10,092 nt of DNA, taken from positions 1 to 10,092 of the forward strand of contig CAMCWG010000085.1 of assembly GCA_945882005.1 (NCBI GenBank), read 5' to 3'. Both the position numbers and the translations under genes were made by a program. Source of the DNA: Bordetella parapertussis (GTDB lineage: Bacteria; Pseudomonadota; Gammaproteobacteria; Burkholderiales; Burkholderiaceae_B). The notes below the pieces were generated by a model. The model made no database searches and had not been told where the DNA came from. It saw only the letters and a list, made by a program, of their open reading frames with translations. This document shows positions 1 through 7,851 of the stretch, piece by piece (position 1 is the stretch's first letter; each line of letters starts with the position of its first letter).

Positions 1-1
1 C

Positions 2-166
2 ACTGTATTTCGCAATGCATTGAATTCGCCAGAAGTACTAAAAACCATCGAAGCCCAAGGCAACGATGTCAGCGGAGCCGGACCGAAAGAGTATGCCGAC
101 ATTGTGCGCAAAGATTACGAGCGTTGGGGGGCTGTGATTAAACATATCGGCTTATCGCTCGACTAA
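2..166 (+). CDS. Bug-family (TctC-like) tripartite tricarboxylate transporter substrate-binding protein, C-terminal fragment
   Basis: Only the last 54 codons lie in the window; the 5' part is cut by the left edge and the stop is TAA at 164-166. The visible end contains a stretch with NSPEVLKTIEAQG, then GAGPKEYADIVRKDYERWG and IKHIGLSLD. This is the usual end of Bug/TctC periplasmic binding proteins: a 'lower helix' segment, then a helix with an aromatic/Arg pair, then a short tail. Family members capture carboxylates or other small organic ligands in the periplasm. No TctA/TctB membrane gene is visible, as is common for orphan Bug genes. It ends 51 bp before the amidohydrolase on the same strand, so the two are probably co-transcribed and the ligand may be related to that enzyme's substrate or product. 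The ligand cannot be named from this fragment. Confidence 0.82.
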   Translation, partial: TVFRNALNSPEVLKTIEAQGNDVSGAGPKEYADIVRKDYERWGAVIKHIGLSLD

Positions 167-217
167 GCGCTGAACTGACGCTTCACAGCCCGTTTCTGAA
201 TACAAATTGGAAAGATT

Positions 218-1933
218 ATGGAAGACTTAGTCATTCGCGGCGCAACACTGGTTGACGGCAGCGGCGCAAACGCATACACCGGCGATCTTGCAATTAAAGA
301 TGGCGTCATCACACAGGTCGGTGGACGCGCTGGTGCGGCAAAGCGAGAGATTCACGCAGACGGCTGTATCGTGGCTCCCGGCTGGATCGATGTGCACACG
401 CACTATGACGGTCAAGCGACGTGGGATCCCTACCTCAGTCCCTCGACCTGGCACGGCGTGACCACAGCAATCATGGGTAACTGCGGCATGGGCTTTGCTC
501 CAGTGCACACAGACCAACGTGACTGGCTCATTAAAGTCATGGAAGGCGTAGAGGACATTCCCGGCAGCGTGTTACATGAAGGCTTGCAATGGGACTGGGA
601 GACCTTCCCTGAATATCTCGATGCGCTTGAGCGCAGATCATTCGCACTTGATGTGGGCGCACAAATCCCCCACTCTGCGGTGCGCGCCTATGTCATGGGT
701 GATCGCGCAATTCATCACGATGAGGCAACACCGAAAGATCTCGTGGCGATGCGAGATATCGTGCGCGAGGGCATGAAGGCAGGGGCGATGGGTTTTTCTA
801 CCACCCGCACCTTCATACATAAATACGACGAACGCAAATACCCGCCAGGCACTTTCGCTACTGCAGACGAAATCACAGGTCTTGGTAGCGTGCTCGGGGA
901 AGTGGGCCACGGTGTTTTTCAAATGACGTCGAATCACCCGGCAATGGGGGGTGAAATTCCCTGGCTCTATCAACTGGCCAAAAATAATAAGCTACCGGTG
1001 ATGTTTAACTTGCAGCAAACAGACCCTGCTCCGGACTTGTGGAAAGAGATTCTAAAAACACTGGATGGTGCTCAACAGCAAAATGTGCCGCTTTATGCGG
1101 GAATCTGTGGACGTCCTGTCGGCCTTCTCTTTTCCCTGCAAAGTTCCTTGCATCCTTTCATCGCACACCCAACGTATCAATCCATTTCTGCCTTGCCACA
1201 TGAGCAGCGCGTACAAAAAATGCGCGAACCGGCGATTCGCCAGCGCATCTTGACTGAAGAGCGAGACCTCGTTGACCGCAGGGCCGAAACACTCTTCGGT
1301 AGCTTTCACAAAATGTATCGTATGGCAGCGCAGCCAGACTACGAACCAGATCCCAGCACATCGGTTGCCGCAATGGCAAAGGCGTCTGGCAAAGCACCGC
1401 TCGAAATTGTGTATGACTTAATGCTGGAACAGAATGGTAAAGCGATCATTTACTACCCGAGCTTTAATTATTCGTACGAAAACCTTGATCACTTGCACCA
1501 GCTCTTACAGCATTCACACACTGTAAATAGCCTCTCCGATGGCGGAGCACATTGCAACTATATCTGCGATGTCAGCTTACCAACATTCATGTTGACGCAT
1601 TGGGTCAATGGTCGCACGCGCGGCGAACGGCTTGGCCTTGAGCACATTGTTAAGCGACAGACACTTGATACTGCTCGTGTCTACGGTCTAAACGACCGAG
1701 GCCTGTTAAAGCCAGGTTTCAAAGCAGACATCAATGTCATCGACCCGACACAGCTGCAGCTATATTGTCCAGAGTTTGTTCACGACCTACCTGCCGGTGG
1801 CAGGAGGCTCGTTCAGCGTGCAGATGGGTATGTGGCGACAATCGTACGTGGTCAGCCGATTTTTGAGAACGCGACCGCGACAGGCGCACTACCCGGCAAG
1901 GTGTTACGAGGTCCGCAACAGCTTGCCGGTTGA
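218..1933 (+). CDS. Amidohydrolase family 3 protein, N-acyl-D-amino-acid deacylase (D-aminoacylase)-like
   Basis: A complete 571-residue cytoplasmic metal-dependent hydrolase with no signal peptide. The N-terminal part forms the start of the amidohydrolase beta-sandwich (residues 1-55). It leads into the metal motif VHTHYD (H60, H62, D64) and the family motif GNCGMGFAP (C89, the position of the zinc-ligand cysteine in D-aminoacylases). The barrel continues through GAMGFSTTRT (189-198), SDGGAH (D441, the expected catalytic Asp) and GLLKPGFKADINVIDP (495-510), which closes the sandwich. Known relatives remove the acyl group from N-acyl-D-amino acids. However, where classical D-aminoacylases carry their further zinc-ligand histidines I read VFQMTSN (233-239) and FNLQQTD (263-269), without histidine. 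The Q-containing version fits a large sister subfamily of unproven substrate, so the precise reaction is uncertain. The ATG at 218 is supported by a GGAAAG-type ribosome site at 209-214. It follows a Bug gene by 51 bp and probably shares its transcript. Confidence 0.85.
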   Translation: MEDLVIRGATLVDGSGANAYTGDLAIKDGVITQVGGRAGAAKREIHADGCIVAPGWIDVHTHYDGQATWDPYLSPSTWHGVTTAIMGNCGMGFAPVHTDQRDWLIKVMEGVEDIPGSVLHEGLQWDWETFPEYLDALERRSFALDVGAQIPHSAVRAYVMGDRAIHHDEATPKDLVAMRDIVREGMKAGAMGFSTTRTFIHKYDERKYPPGTFATADEITGLGSVLGEVGHGVFQMTSNHPAMGGEIPWLYQLAKNNKLPVMFNLQQTDPAPDLWKEILKTLDGAQQQNVPLYAGICGRPVGLLFSLQSSLHPFIAHPTYQSISALPHEQRVQKMREPAIRQRILTEERDLVDRRAETLFGSFHKMYRMAAQPDYEPDPSTSVAAMAKASGKAPLEIVYDLMLEQNGKAIIYYPSFNYSYENLDHLHQLLQHSHTVNSLSDGGAHCNYICDVSLPTFMLTHWVNGRTRGERLGLEHIVKRQTLDTARVYGLNDRGLLKPGFKADINVIDPTQLQLYCPEFVHDLPAGGRRLVQRADGYVATIVRGQPIFENATATGALPGKVLRGPQQLAG

Positions 1934-1937
1934 TAAA

Positions 1938-1971
1938 GAAGGGGCTTAAGTCAAAAGGCTTAAGTCCCTTC
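1938..1971. terminator. Imperfect hairpin, possible bidirectional terminator between convergent genes
   Basis: An inverted repeat of 13 bp with a single G-T position: arm GAAGGGGCTTAAG at 1938-1950, loop of 8 bases at 1951-1958, arm CTTAAGTCCCTTC at 1959-1971. It starts 5 bases after the stop of the plus-strand amidohydrolase and covers the last codons of the minus-strand Bug gene. Read on the minus strand the stem is followed by TTTATCA, a weak T-tract; on the plus strand no T-run follows. It could therefore terminate the minus gene better than the plus gene. The stem is visible directly; termination is inferred. Confidence 0.5.
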
Positions 1972-3009
1972 GATCTTGATGTTATTTCTTTTGATCACAT
2001 CACTGAACTGCACACGTGTCGCCTCTAGATACTTGATAAAGTCCGCTTGCTCTCGGAAATCAATCTCAATGGCGATGCGCATAAAGAGTTCTTTAAGCTC
2101 ATCGGACTGCATGACTTGACGCATCGCCTTAGCAAGACGATCAACCACATTCGCCGGCAAGCCTGCAGGGCCCATCAAGCCCGCCCAAGCACCTAAATTG
2201 AAACCAGGGATATTGACCGCCGTTGCAAGCGCGGGAATACCCGGCGTCACTGCACTACCCTTTTCCAACGACACGCCCAGCCCCTTCAATCTTCCATCTT
2301 TCACGAAAGGCATCGTAGCTGCCGCTGTCTCTAGGCAGTAATCAACGCGGCCGGTAAGCACATCTGCCAACGCGGGCGAGGATCCTTTGTAAGGGACATG
2401 GACCGCCTTTAAGCCTAAGGCGGCGTTAAAGGCCTCAGCAACCAAGTGTGCTGTCGCTCCTGTTCCTGAAGACGCAAAGGTGTATTTACCAGGACTTGCT
2501 TTAACAAGCTTCACAAACTCAGCGGCATCCTTGGCTGGGAACTTAGGATTAGTGACCAACACATAGGGGGACAGCCCTGTGAGCGCAATCGGAGTGAAAT
2601 CCTTATTCACATCGTACGGTGTTTTCTGAAGCAAAGGCGCAACGGACACAGGCCCGGCCGATGCAGCAAGCAGCGTGTAGCCGTCAGCGGGAGACTTTGC
2701 AACGGCATCGGTGCCGATGGTACCGCCCGCGCCCGCCTTGTTGTCCGCCACCACGGTTTGACCAAGTACTTTTGTCAACCCCATCGCGATCGCACGACCC
2801 ACCAGATCGGTAGCCTGGCCAGGAGGCCAGGGGATCACGATCTTCAAGGGCCGATTAGGATAAGCCCCTTGAGCCTGCCCTACTTGTGGCCAGCCCAAAC
2901 CCGCGCCAACAGCTGAAATCGCAGCTGCGCCGACCAGAGAGCGCCGGGTGGGGTTCGGGTGGTTCACACTGTTTTCAGTCGTCTCACCATTCTTTTTCGT
3001 TGTTGTCAT
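1960..3009 (-). CDS. Bug-family (TctC-like) tripartite tricarboxylate transporter substrate-binding protein
   Basis: A complete 349-residue periplasmic binding protein. The first 20 residues are hydrophilic; then comes a twin-arginine-like motif TRRSLVG (21-27), a hydrophobic stretch of small residues (about 26-40) and a likely cleavage site near AQ-GAYP (46-51). The mature part shows the standard Bug hallmarks: YPNRPLKIVIPWPPG (50-64) with TDLVGR, VVADNKAGAGGTIGT (86-100), SPADGYTLL (106-114), and later a TFASSGTGATAHL loop and VPYKGSSPALADVLTGRVD. The long charged N-terminus before the hydrophobic core suits Tat export, although Sec use is not excluded. The ATG at 3009 is supported by AAGGAA on the minus strand (plus coordinates 3014-3019). 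No TctA/TctB gene is present, so it is an orphan binding protein that may feed a transporter encoded elsewhere. It diverges from the acyl-CoA ligase across 103 bp, which hints at shared control. The ligand is unknown. Confidence 0.92.
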   Translation of the reverse strand: MTTTKKNGETTENSVNHPNPTRRSLVGAAAISAVGAGLGWPQVGQAQGAYPNRPLKIVIPWPPGQATDLVGRAIAMGLTKVLGQTVVADNKAGAGGTIGTDAVAKSPADGYTLLAASAGPVSVAPLLQKTPYDVNKDFTPIALTGLSPYVLVTNPKFPAKDAAEFVKLVKASPGKYTFASSGTGATAHLVAEAFNAALGLKAVHVPYKGSSPALADVLTGRVDYCLETAAATMPFVKDGRLKGLGVSLEKGSAVTPGIPALATAVNIPGFNLGAWAGLMGPAGLPANVVDRLAKAMRQVMQSDELKELFMRIAIEIDFREQADFIKYLEATRVQFSDVIKRNNIKIEGT

Positions 3010-3112
3010 GCCATTCCTTTATTAAGTATTCGACAGTGGATCACAGTAAATTTCGCAAGCTCGATTGAATCATAAAATCACTGTAAAACCTATGCTCCAT
3101 TACACTCACACC
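3010..3112. promoter_or_regulatory. Divergent intergenic region expected to hold both promoters
   Basis: This 103 bp gap separates the starts of the minus-strand Bug gene and the plus-strand ligase, so promoters for both should lie here unless they are inside the genes. It is AT-richer than its flanks. I could not find a -35/-10 pair with good match and spacing on either strand: TTGAAT (3065-3070) and TATGCT (3091-3096) are individually plausible but 20 bp apart. A near-repeat of 11 bp is described separately as a possible regulator site. The role is inferred from layout. Confidence 0.4.
3040..3087. repeat. Pair of 11-bp near-identical direct repeats in the divergent promoter gap
   Basis: ATCACAGTAAA at 3040-3050 and ATCACTGTAAA at 3077-3087 differ at one base, with starts 37 bp apart. 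In addition, CACTGT inside the second copy (3079-3084) has its inverse ACAGTG at 3033-3038. Repeated half-sites between divergent genes can be binding sites for a transcription regulator, but no regulator gene is visible here and such short repeats can arise by chance in AT-rich sequence. Confidence 0.25.
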
Positions 3113-4689
3113 ATGAATCAAATCGCCCCTCCAACCACTCCAATCGCCTGGTCTGCACAGCTAAATGTGCTGTCCCAGCGCTTCGCTCACCAGATCGCAG
3201 TCATCGACGGCTACGGAAGCACGCTTAGCTATGCAGAGCTCAATGATCGCGCCCACGCACTTGCCAATCATTTGCGCGGACAGGGTATCCGCGAGGGGGA
3301 CCCCGTCGGAACACTCATTCCAAACAGCATCGATGCAGTCTGGGTTTCATACGGCGTCCGGCTGTCCGGAGCGTGCGAGACACCGCTCAGTTGGGGGTAC
3401 ACCACGGATGAAATTCAGTGGTGCACCCAATTAGCCAAAGTCCAGACAGTCGTATCACTTGAGCAACGTGCTAAGGAGCTTGAGGCACTTGGATTGACGT
3501 GCCTGCTCTCGAACAGCCTTTCCTTGCCGTCTGGCGCAGCACAGCGCCCCCCAGCAACCGCCGCTGACGCTTCATCACGCATTTTATTTACTTCAGGCAC
3601 AACAGGAAAACCTAAAGGGGTGCTGTATACGCAACAAGCGCGCTGGGCTGGTGAGCAACTGCTGAAAGGATCTTTGCCCTTCGTTCCCGGTCCCGGACAG
3701 AAAATACTTTTAATGACTCCGTTTGTACATGGGGCGTCACTCCTTACCTTCGCTTGGCTCGATCATGGCGCAACAGTCGTTCTGCATGATGGTGTCGACA
3801 TTCAAAAGATTAAGCCATTACTTGAATCGAAAGCACTAGACGCGATCTTTGCCCCACCGACCGTCTTAGCAAAAATCACGTCTGCACTTACCGGCTCGAC
3901 CTACACAGATGTTCGTTGTATTTTCACAGGCACACAGCCACTCACGCCCGCGCTCTATAAACGCGCCTGCGCAATGTTCGGGCCTAAAGTGCGGATCACC
4001 TACGGAAAGTCAGAATGCATCAATCCCATCACTGTTTTGGAACCGAGTGCGACAGATGCCTACCTGACAGCACAGAACATTCCGGCTGGCGCTTGCGTAG
4101 GATGGCCGGCAAGCGGGGTGGAGATAAGCATTCAAGAAGCGCTCTCTGAAAACGAACCCCACGGCGAGATTTTATTGCGTGCCCCCCATATGTCGGCTGG
4201 GCTCATTGATGCAAGCGGTTTCAAACCGCATGAACCAGATGGTTGGCACAACACGGGCGACCTTGGGTATATCGATACAGCAGGCCGGTTGATACTAACC
4301 GGACGCGTCGCAGATGTCATCAAAACAGGCGGCTATCGCGTTAATCCAGATGAAATCGAAGTGGCACTCGCCGCCAACACACTCTGCGGTCAAATCTGCG
4401 TCACATCACTTGCCTCTGATTACTGGGGCGAGATCATCACCGCCGTCGCTGAAGGCGCACAAGAAGGGTGGGAAGACAATGTCTACAACTTCTTGAGGCG
4501 ATGTCTAAACACAAGCGTCCTCGGCTTTTTGCGGCGCTCGAGACTTTACCTCGTAACCCGCAAGGGAAAATTAGCCGCAAACAGGTCGCGCGCACTGTCC
4601 TTGAGACGCACGCCCTGCAAGACGGCCCCTATCCAAAACTTACATCGCCATCACGCGCTACAGACCCTTCGCCCAGCTCGGCTCAGTAA
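3113..4689 (+). pseudogene. AMP-dependent synthetase/ligase (acyl-CoA synthetase-like), disrupted by a frameshift near the 3' end
   Basis: Members of this family activate a carboxylic acid with ATP to an acyl-AMP and transfer it to CoA in the cytoplasm. Counting from ATG 3113, the first frame carries motif A3 LFTSGTTGKPKGV (158-170), A5 ITYGKSEC (295-302), A7 WHNTGDLG (378-385) and A8 GRVADVIKTGGYRVNPDE (397-414). The essential C-terminal motif LPRNPQGKISRK, preceded by EAMSKHKRPRLF, lies in the frame one base back; its catalytic lysine codon is 4567-4569 and that frame ends with TAA at 4687-4689. The switch must fall between 4453 (just after a TGA in the second frame) and about 4500. The span is 1577 bases, so restoring one base gives 525 residues, a normal family length. 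Without the switch, the first frame ends at 4753 with an arginine-rich tail lacking the lysine. A TTG at 3065 is a possible earlier start in the same frame; neither start has a clear ribosome site. The gene is either recently inactivated or affected by a read error. The acid substrate is unknown. Confidence 0.85.
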
Positions 4690-6196
4690 ATACTGCATCC
4701 TGATCAATTGGCCATACGGGGCGTGGCAAGCGCTTGAAATCGACATTCTTTAAGTTGGGTGTGGTGAGCCCTGGGCTATCCACATCCAGAATTCGATCTT
4801 CAGAGAAAAACTCGTCAAAGCCTGCCCGGTAATGGCCACGGCTCTTGACGATCAAGATGCGAATTTTTGAAATATCGAGCCCGTGCATTTCTAGCATCGC
4901 GGGCTCACACAACTGTCGACGCAAGCTGCCAACAACGACTCGCGTTCCTGTGCCAACCAACTCAATCAGTGCGGAGGGGCCAAGCGAAAATTTCTTGCCG
5001 CCAATCACTCCGCGGCGACCGGTGCCCTCACCATCCGATATTTTGATAACACGCGCACGCGCTTCGTAACGCTTGGAAAACTTACTTTCAGTTGCATTGA
5101 ACACGGCATCAAACGTGTTCCCTTCACCAGCGGCATGGCACTGCTGCGCCAACTCAGGGTCTACGAACACACCTAAGACGACACCCGGAATCTTCGCATC
5201 ATTAAAAGCCTGAAGCATCCAGGCTGTGTTACCCCGGCCACCGCCACCAGGATTGTCTGCCACATCGGCAAACAGCAAAGGAACGTTCGTATCGCGCGCC
5301 CGCGCAACAGCTTCGGAGACTTCAAGCATGTCTGGAACATAGCGTGCACGATCAGCCCAGGCAGCGCGCGCAATTTTGATCGCACAGCTCTGTGCAGCTG
5401 CTAAATCGCCACGCGAAGTGACACAGATCGTAATCCCACACTTAGGCAAATCTGAAAACACAAAACCCGCCGAAACGGAGACGTTTGCAATCGGGCCTTC
5501 GGACGGCTTCAGCATCATGGCCGTCCCCATTTTGATCAAGTCTGCATAAGGGCCCCGCGCCGACAGTAACGTCACGGAGGGAGGCGTGATAGGCAACCGA
5601 ATAAAAGCCTTTTTCGTTTGAACGCCGCTCAGAATCTCCTTAAGCAAATCAGCAGCTTCAGCCGCACGCTCGCGCTGATCTACGTGCGGATTGGTGCGAT
5701 AACTAATCAATCCGTCCAACATATCGACCGTTCGCTCAGAAACATTGCAATGTAAGTCGTGCGTGGCAACGATCGGAACGCCTGGCCCTACGATCGAACG
5801 GATGTGCTCCATCATGTCGCCCTCCGTGTCATCCAGATGCTCCGCACTTGAAGCACCGTGGTTGGATACAAACACCGCATCTACAGGCAGCACTGCGCGC
5901 AAGCTTTTGTCCAATTTAGACATAAACTCTTCCCACACCTCTCGCGTGACCGGGCCTCCCGGTGGGGCGCCAATCACAATGGTAGGGGCGGGTACCCACG
6001 GACCCAACTCATCCATGCGCGCGTAGAAACCTGTCACTTCTGCTGGCAAGTTGCTCGTTTGGCGGGCGAGCTCAGTGATCTCCTCCCCTTCTCTCCAACA
6101 GGAACGCGTGAAATCCTCTCGTACGGAGACAGGCGAAAAAGCATTTGCCTCAAGGGCAAAGCCTGTGATCGCAATCTTTGGGTGTGATGTAGACAT
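4658..6196 (-). CDS. M81 family metallopeptidase (MlrC-like)
   Basis: A complete 512-residue protein without signal peptide, so cytoplasmic. The N-terminal M81 domain (about 1-300) shows the family signatures ALEANAFSPV (14-23), VSNHGASSAEHLDDTEGD (110-127), THDLHCNVS (145-153) and SYRTNPHVDQRER (165-177). E17, H149 and H171 are likely metal-site residues by analogy with MlrC; this is not proven here. The MlrC C-terminal domain (about 305-500) has FADVADNPGGGGRGNT (309-324) and VKSRGHYRAGFDEFF (450-464). The founding member, MlrC of microcystin-degrading sphingomonads, cleaves linear peptide intermediates of microcystin breakdown; most homologues are uncharacterised and common in peptide ABC transporter operons. 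The ATG at 6196 has GGAG eight bases upstream (plus 6205-6208). It begins 32 bp after the binding-protein gene and is the last gene of the minus-strand operon, so it likely cleaves what the importer brings in. Its 3' end overlaps the restored ligase end by 32 bp. Confidence 0.92.
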   Translation of the reverse strand: MSTSHPKIAITGFALEANAFSPVSVREDFTRSCWREGEEITELARQTSNLPAEVTGFYARMDELGPWVPAPTIVIGAPPGGPVTREVWEEFMSKLDKSLRAVLPVDAVFVSNHGASSAEHLDDTEGDMMEHIRSIVGPGVPIVATHDLHCNVSERTVDMLDGLISYRTNPHVDQRERAAEAADLLKEILSGVQTKKAFIRLPITPPSVTLLSARGPYADLIKMGTAMMLKPSEGPIANVSVSAGFVFSDLPKCGITICVTSRGDLAAAQSCAIKIARAAWADRARYVPDMLEVSEAVARARDTNVPLLFADVADNPGGGGRGNTAWMLQAFNDAKIPGVVLGVFVDPELAQQCHAAGEGNTFDAVFNATESKFSKRYEARARVIKISDGEGTGRRGVIGGKKFSLGPSALIELVGTGTRVVVGSLRRQLCEPAMLEMHGLDISKIRILIVKSRGHYRAGFDEFFSEDRILDVDSPGLTTPNLKNVDFKRLPRPVWPIDQDAVFTEPSWAKGL

Positions 6197-6228
6197 CTTA
6201 TGGACTCCGGCTTGTTAGACTTGACGTA

Positions 6229-7827
6229 TTAGGCTTTACGTAAGGTGTAAAACAAGGGCATTTGCTCTTGGAAATCGACCCAGCCCTTGCGCAGAGCAGA
6301 TACTTGATACGTCGCACCAAGCGGGATGTAGGGAACATCTTCGAAAACCTGTAGTTGTAGTTCGCTACAAATTTTCTTTTGCTCCTCAAGGTTAGCGGCG
6401 TTGAACCAATCAAGTCTGAGCTGTTCGATGCGCGGACTTGTTGGCCATCCAAACCAGGCTTTTTGCCCCGATCCTCGAATCGCCAAATGCCCTGCAGGAT
6501 CTAAATTGTTGGGGCCGGTAATTGCAGTGAATGTCACGTTCCATCCACCTGCCGATGGAGGCTCCTGACTATTACGTCGCTGCATCAACGTGCCCCAATT
6601 CATCGCCTGCAAATCCGTTTTAATGCCAAGCTTTTTAAAGAGATCCACCGTCATGAGCGCCGCTGTATGAAAAACGGGGTAATCAACTGGATCGAGAATA
6701 ACGACCGTCTCTCCCTTGTAACCGGCCTCTTTGATCATCGCACGTGCACGTGCCAAATCACGCTTACCCGTTATTTTTTCCATCCCAGCTTTACTGTCCA
6801 TGGGAGATCCGGGCACAAAGACTCCACACTTGTCGTCCCAGTACTCAGGGAAATCCGGACCATTCATCCCCATCATGTATTCAGTCTGACTGACGGCCGC
6901 CAGAATCGCTTGACGCATCAATTTATTATTGAACGGCGCATGCAAGTGATTGAAGCGCATCAGCGAGATCGAGGGTAGTGTGCGCTTGATGAGCGTGATG
7001 TTCTTATCTTTCTTGAGGATGGGCAGGAAGTCACTATCGACTTGCTCAACGCCATCGACCTCATTGTTCTGCAGGGCTGCAATCGAGGTCGCACGGTCAG
7101 GAATGATCTGCCATCTCACTTGCTCGATATGTACAATTTTGGGGCCAGCTGTGAACTCCGGTTTTGTCTTGTCGCGCGTTGGAACATAATCAGTAAATCG
7201 CTGATAGACAGCTTGCGAGCCTGACACCCATTGATCATGAACAAAACGGAATGGACCAGACCCGTTCATGACTTTGACTTGCACGTTGTCAGGCGTCTGT
7301 GCGAGTTTTTCAGGCATGATGCAAGCCATACTGCCGGTTGGTCGGGCGATCGCGTTCAGCAATAAAGGAAACGGCTTTTTGAGCTTAAATTCGATCGTCT
7401 TGTCATCTAAGGCCGTCAAACTCTCCGTTGAATCCATCAGAGAGCGGCCCATCAAATCCTTCTTGGCCCATCTTTTCAAACTCGCGACAGCATCGGCTGC
7501 GCGCACAGGTGACCCGTCGTGAAACTTCAGATCATCACGCAGCATGATCTTCCAAACCAGACCAGAAGGATCCATGACATGGCCCACGGCCATTTGCGGG
7601 TGAGGTTGATACTTATTGTCTAGTCCATACAGCGTATCAAACACCAGCTGCGAATGGATATTCGTGATGAAGACCGTGCTGAACATCGGATCCAAAATCG
7701 TCAAGTCCGCATGAGGAACCCAACGAAACAGCTTGGCAGGTGCTGAGCCTTGCGCCCAAGTGACCTGGGGTGAGGACAGCGCGGCAGCTGAAGCGGACGT
7801 TGTCATTAAGAATTTTCTACGATCCAT
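6229..7827 (-). CDS. ABC transporter substrate-binding protein, family 5 (peptide/nickel/opine type)
   Basis: A complete 532-residue extracytoplasmic binding protein that should capture a peptide-like solute for the adjacent permease and ATPase. The signal region starts MDRRKFLMTTS, a twin-arginine-like motif at residues 3-4, followed by an Ala/Ser-rich core and a likely cleavage after TWA (residues 23-25). Family 5 features follow: LTILDPMFST (42-51), LVFDTLYGLDNKYQPHPQMA (61-80), LRDDLKFHDGSPVRAADAV (96-114), and further on RFNHLHAPFNNKLMRQAIL, then a C-terminal DVPYIPLG. Length is normal for DppA/OppA relatives. ATG 7827 is supported by AGGAG on the minus strand (plus 7835-7839). It lies 24 bp after the ATPase gene and 32 bp before the M81 peptidase gene, all on one strand, so one transcript is likely. 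The exact ligand (di- or oligopeptide, modified or cyclic peptide) cannot be read from sequence. Confidence 0.93.
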   Translation of the reverse strand: MDRRKFLMTTSASAAALSSPQVTWAQGSAPAKLFRWVPHADLTILDPMFSTVFITNIHSQLVFDTLYGLDNKYQPHPQMAVGHVMDPSGLVWKIMLRDDLKFHDGSPVRAADAVASLKRWAKKDLMGRSLMDSTESLTALDDKTIEFKLKKPFPLLLNAIARPTGSMACIMPEKLAQTPDNVQVKVMNGSGPFRFVHDQWVSGSQAVYQRFTDYVPTRDKTKPEFTAGPKIVHIEQVRWQIIPDRATSIAALQNNEVDGVEQVDSDFLPILKKDKNITLIKRTLPSISLMRFNHLHAPFNNKLMRQAILAAVSQTEYMMGMNGPDFPEYWDDKCGVFVPGSPMDSKAGMEKITGKRDLARARAMIKEAGYKGETVVILDPVDYPVFHTAALMTVDLFKKLGIKTDLQAMNWGTLMQRRNSQEPPSAGGWNVTFTAITGPNNLDPAGHLAIRGSGQKAWFGWPTSPRIEQLRLDWFNAANLEEQKKICSELQLQVFEDVPYIPLGATYQVSALRKGWVDFQEQMPLFYTLRKA

Positions 7828-7851
7828 TTTTACTCTCCTGTGTTCACTACA

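Noticed and set aside
165..183. Small inverted repeat AAGCG/CGCTT after the first Bug gene
   Set aside because: There are only 5 pairs around a 9-base loop and no T-run follows. It is too weak to call a terminator, and the next gene is close on the same strand.
638..973. 111-codon minus-strand open frame
   Set aside because: It is antisense to the amidohydrolase; the composition (Cys- and His-rich) is typical of shadow frames.
4485..4500. Programmed -1 ribosomal frameshift in the ligase
   Set aside because: No X XXY YYZ slippery heptamer is present at the junction, and I see no obvious downstream pseudoknot. A lost base explains the data more simply.
4501..4753. Arginine-rich C-terminal extension of the ligase read in the unshifted frame
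   Set aside because: It lacks any family motif, while the overlapping frame one base back contains the expected conserved end. The tail is therefore an artefact of the frameshift.
5858..6187. 109-codon plus-strand open frame
   Set aside because: It is antisense to the N-terminal metal-site region of the M81 peptidase, with no independent support.
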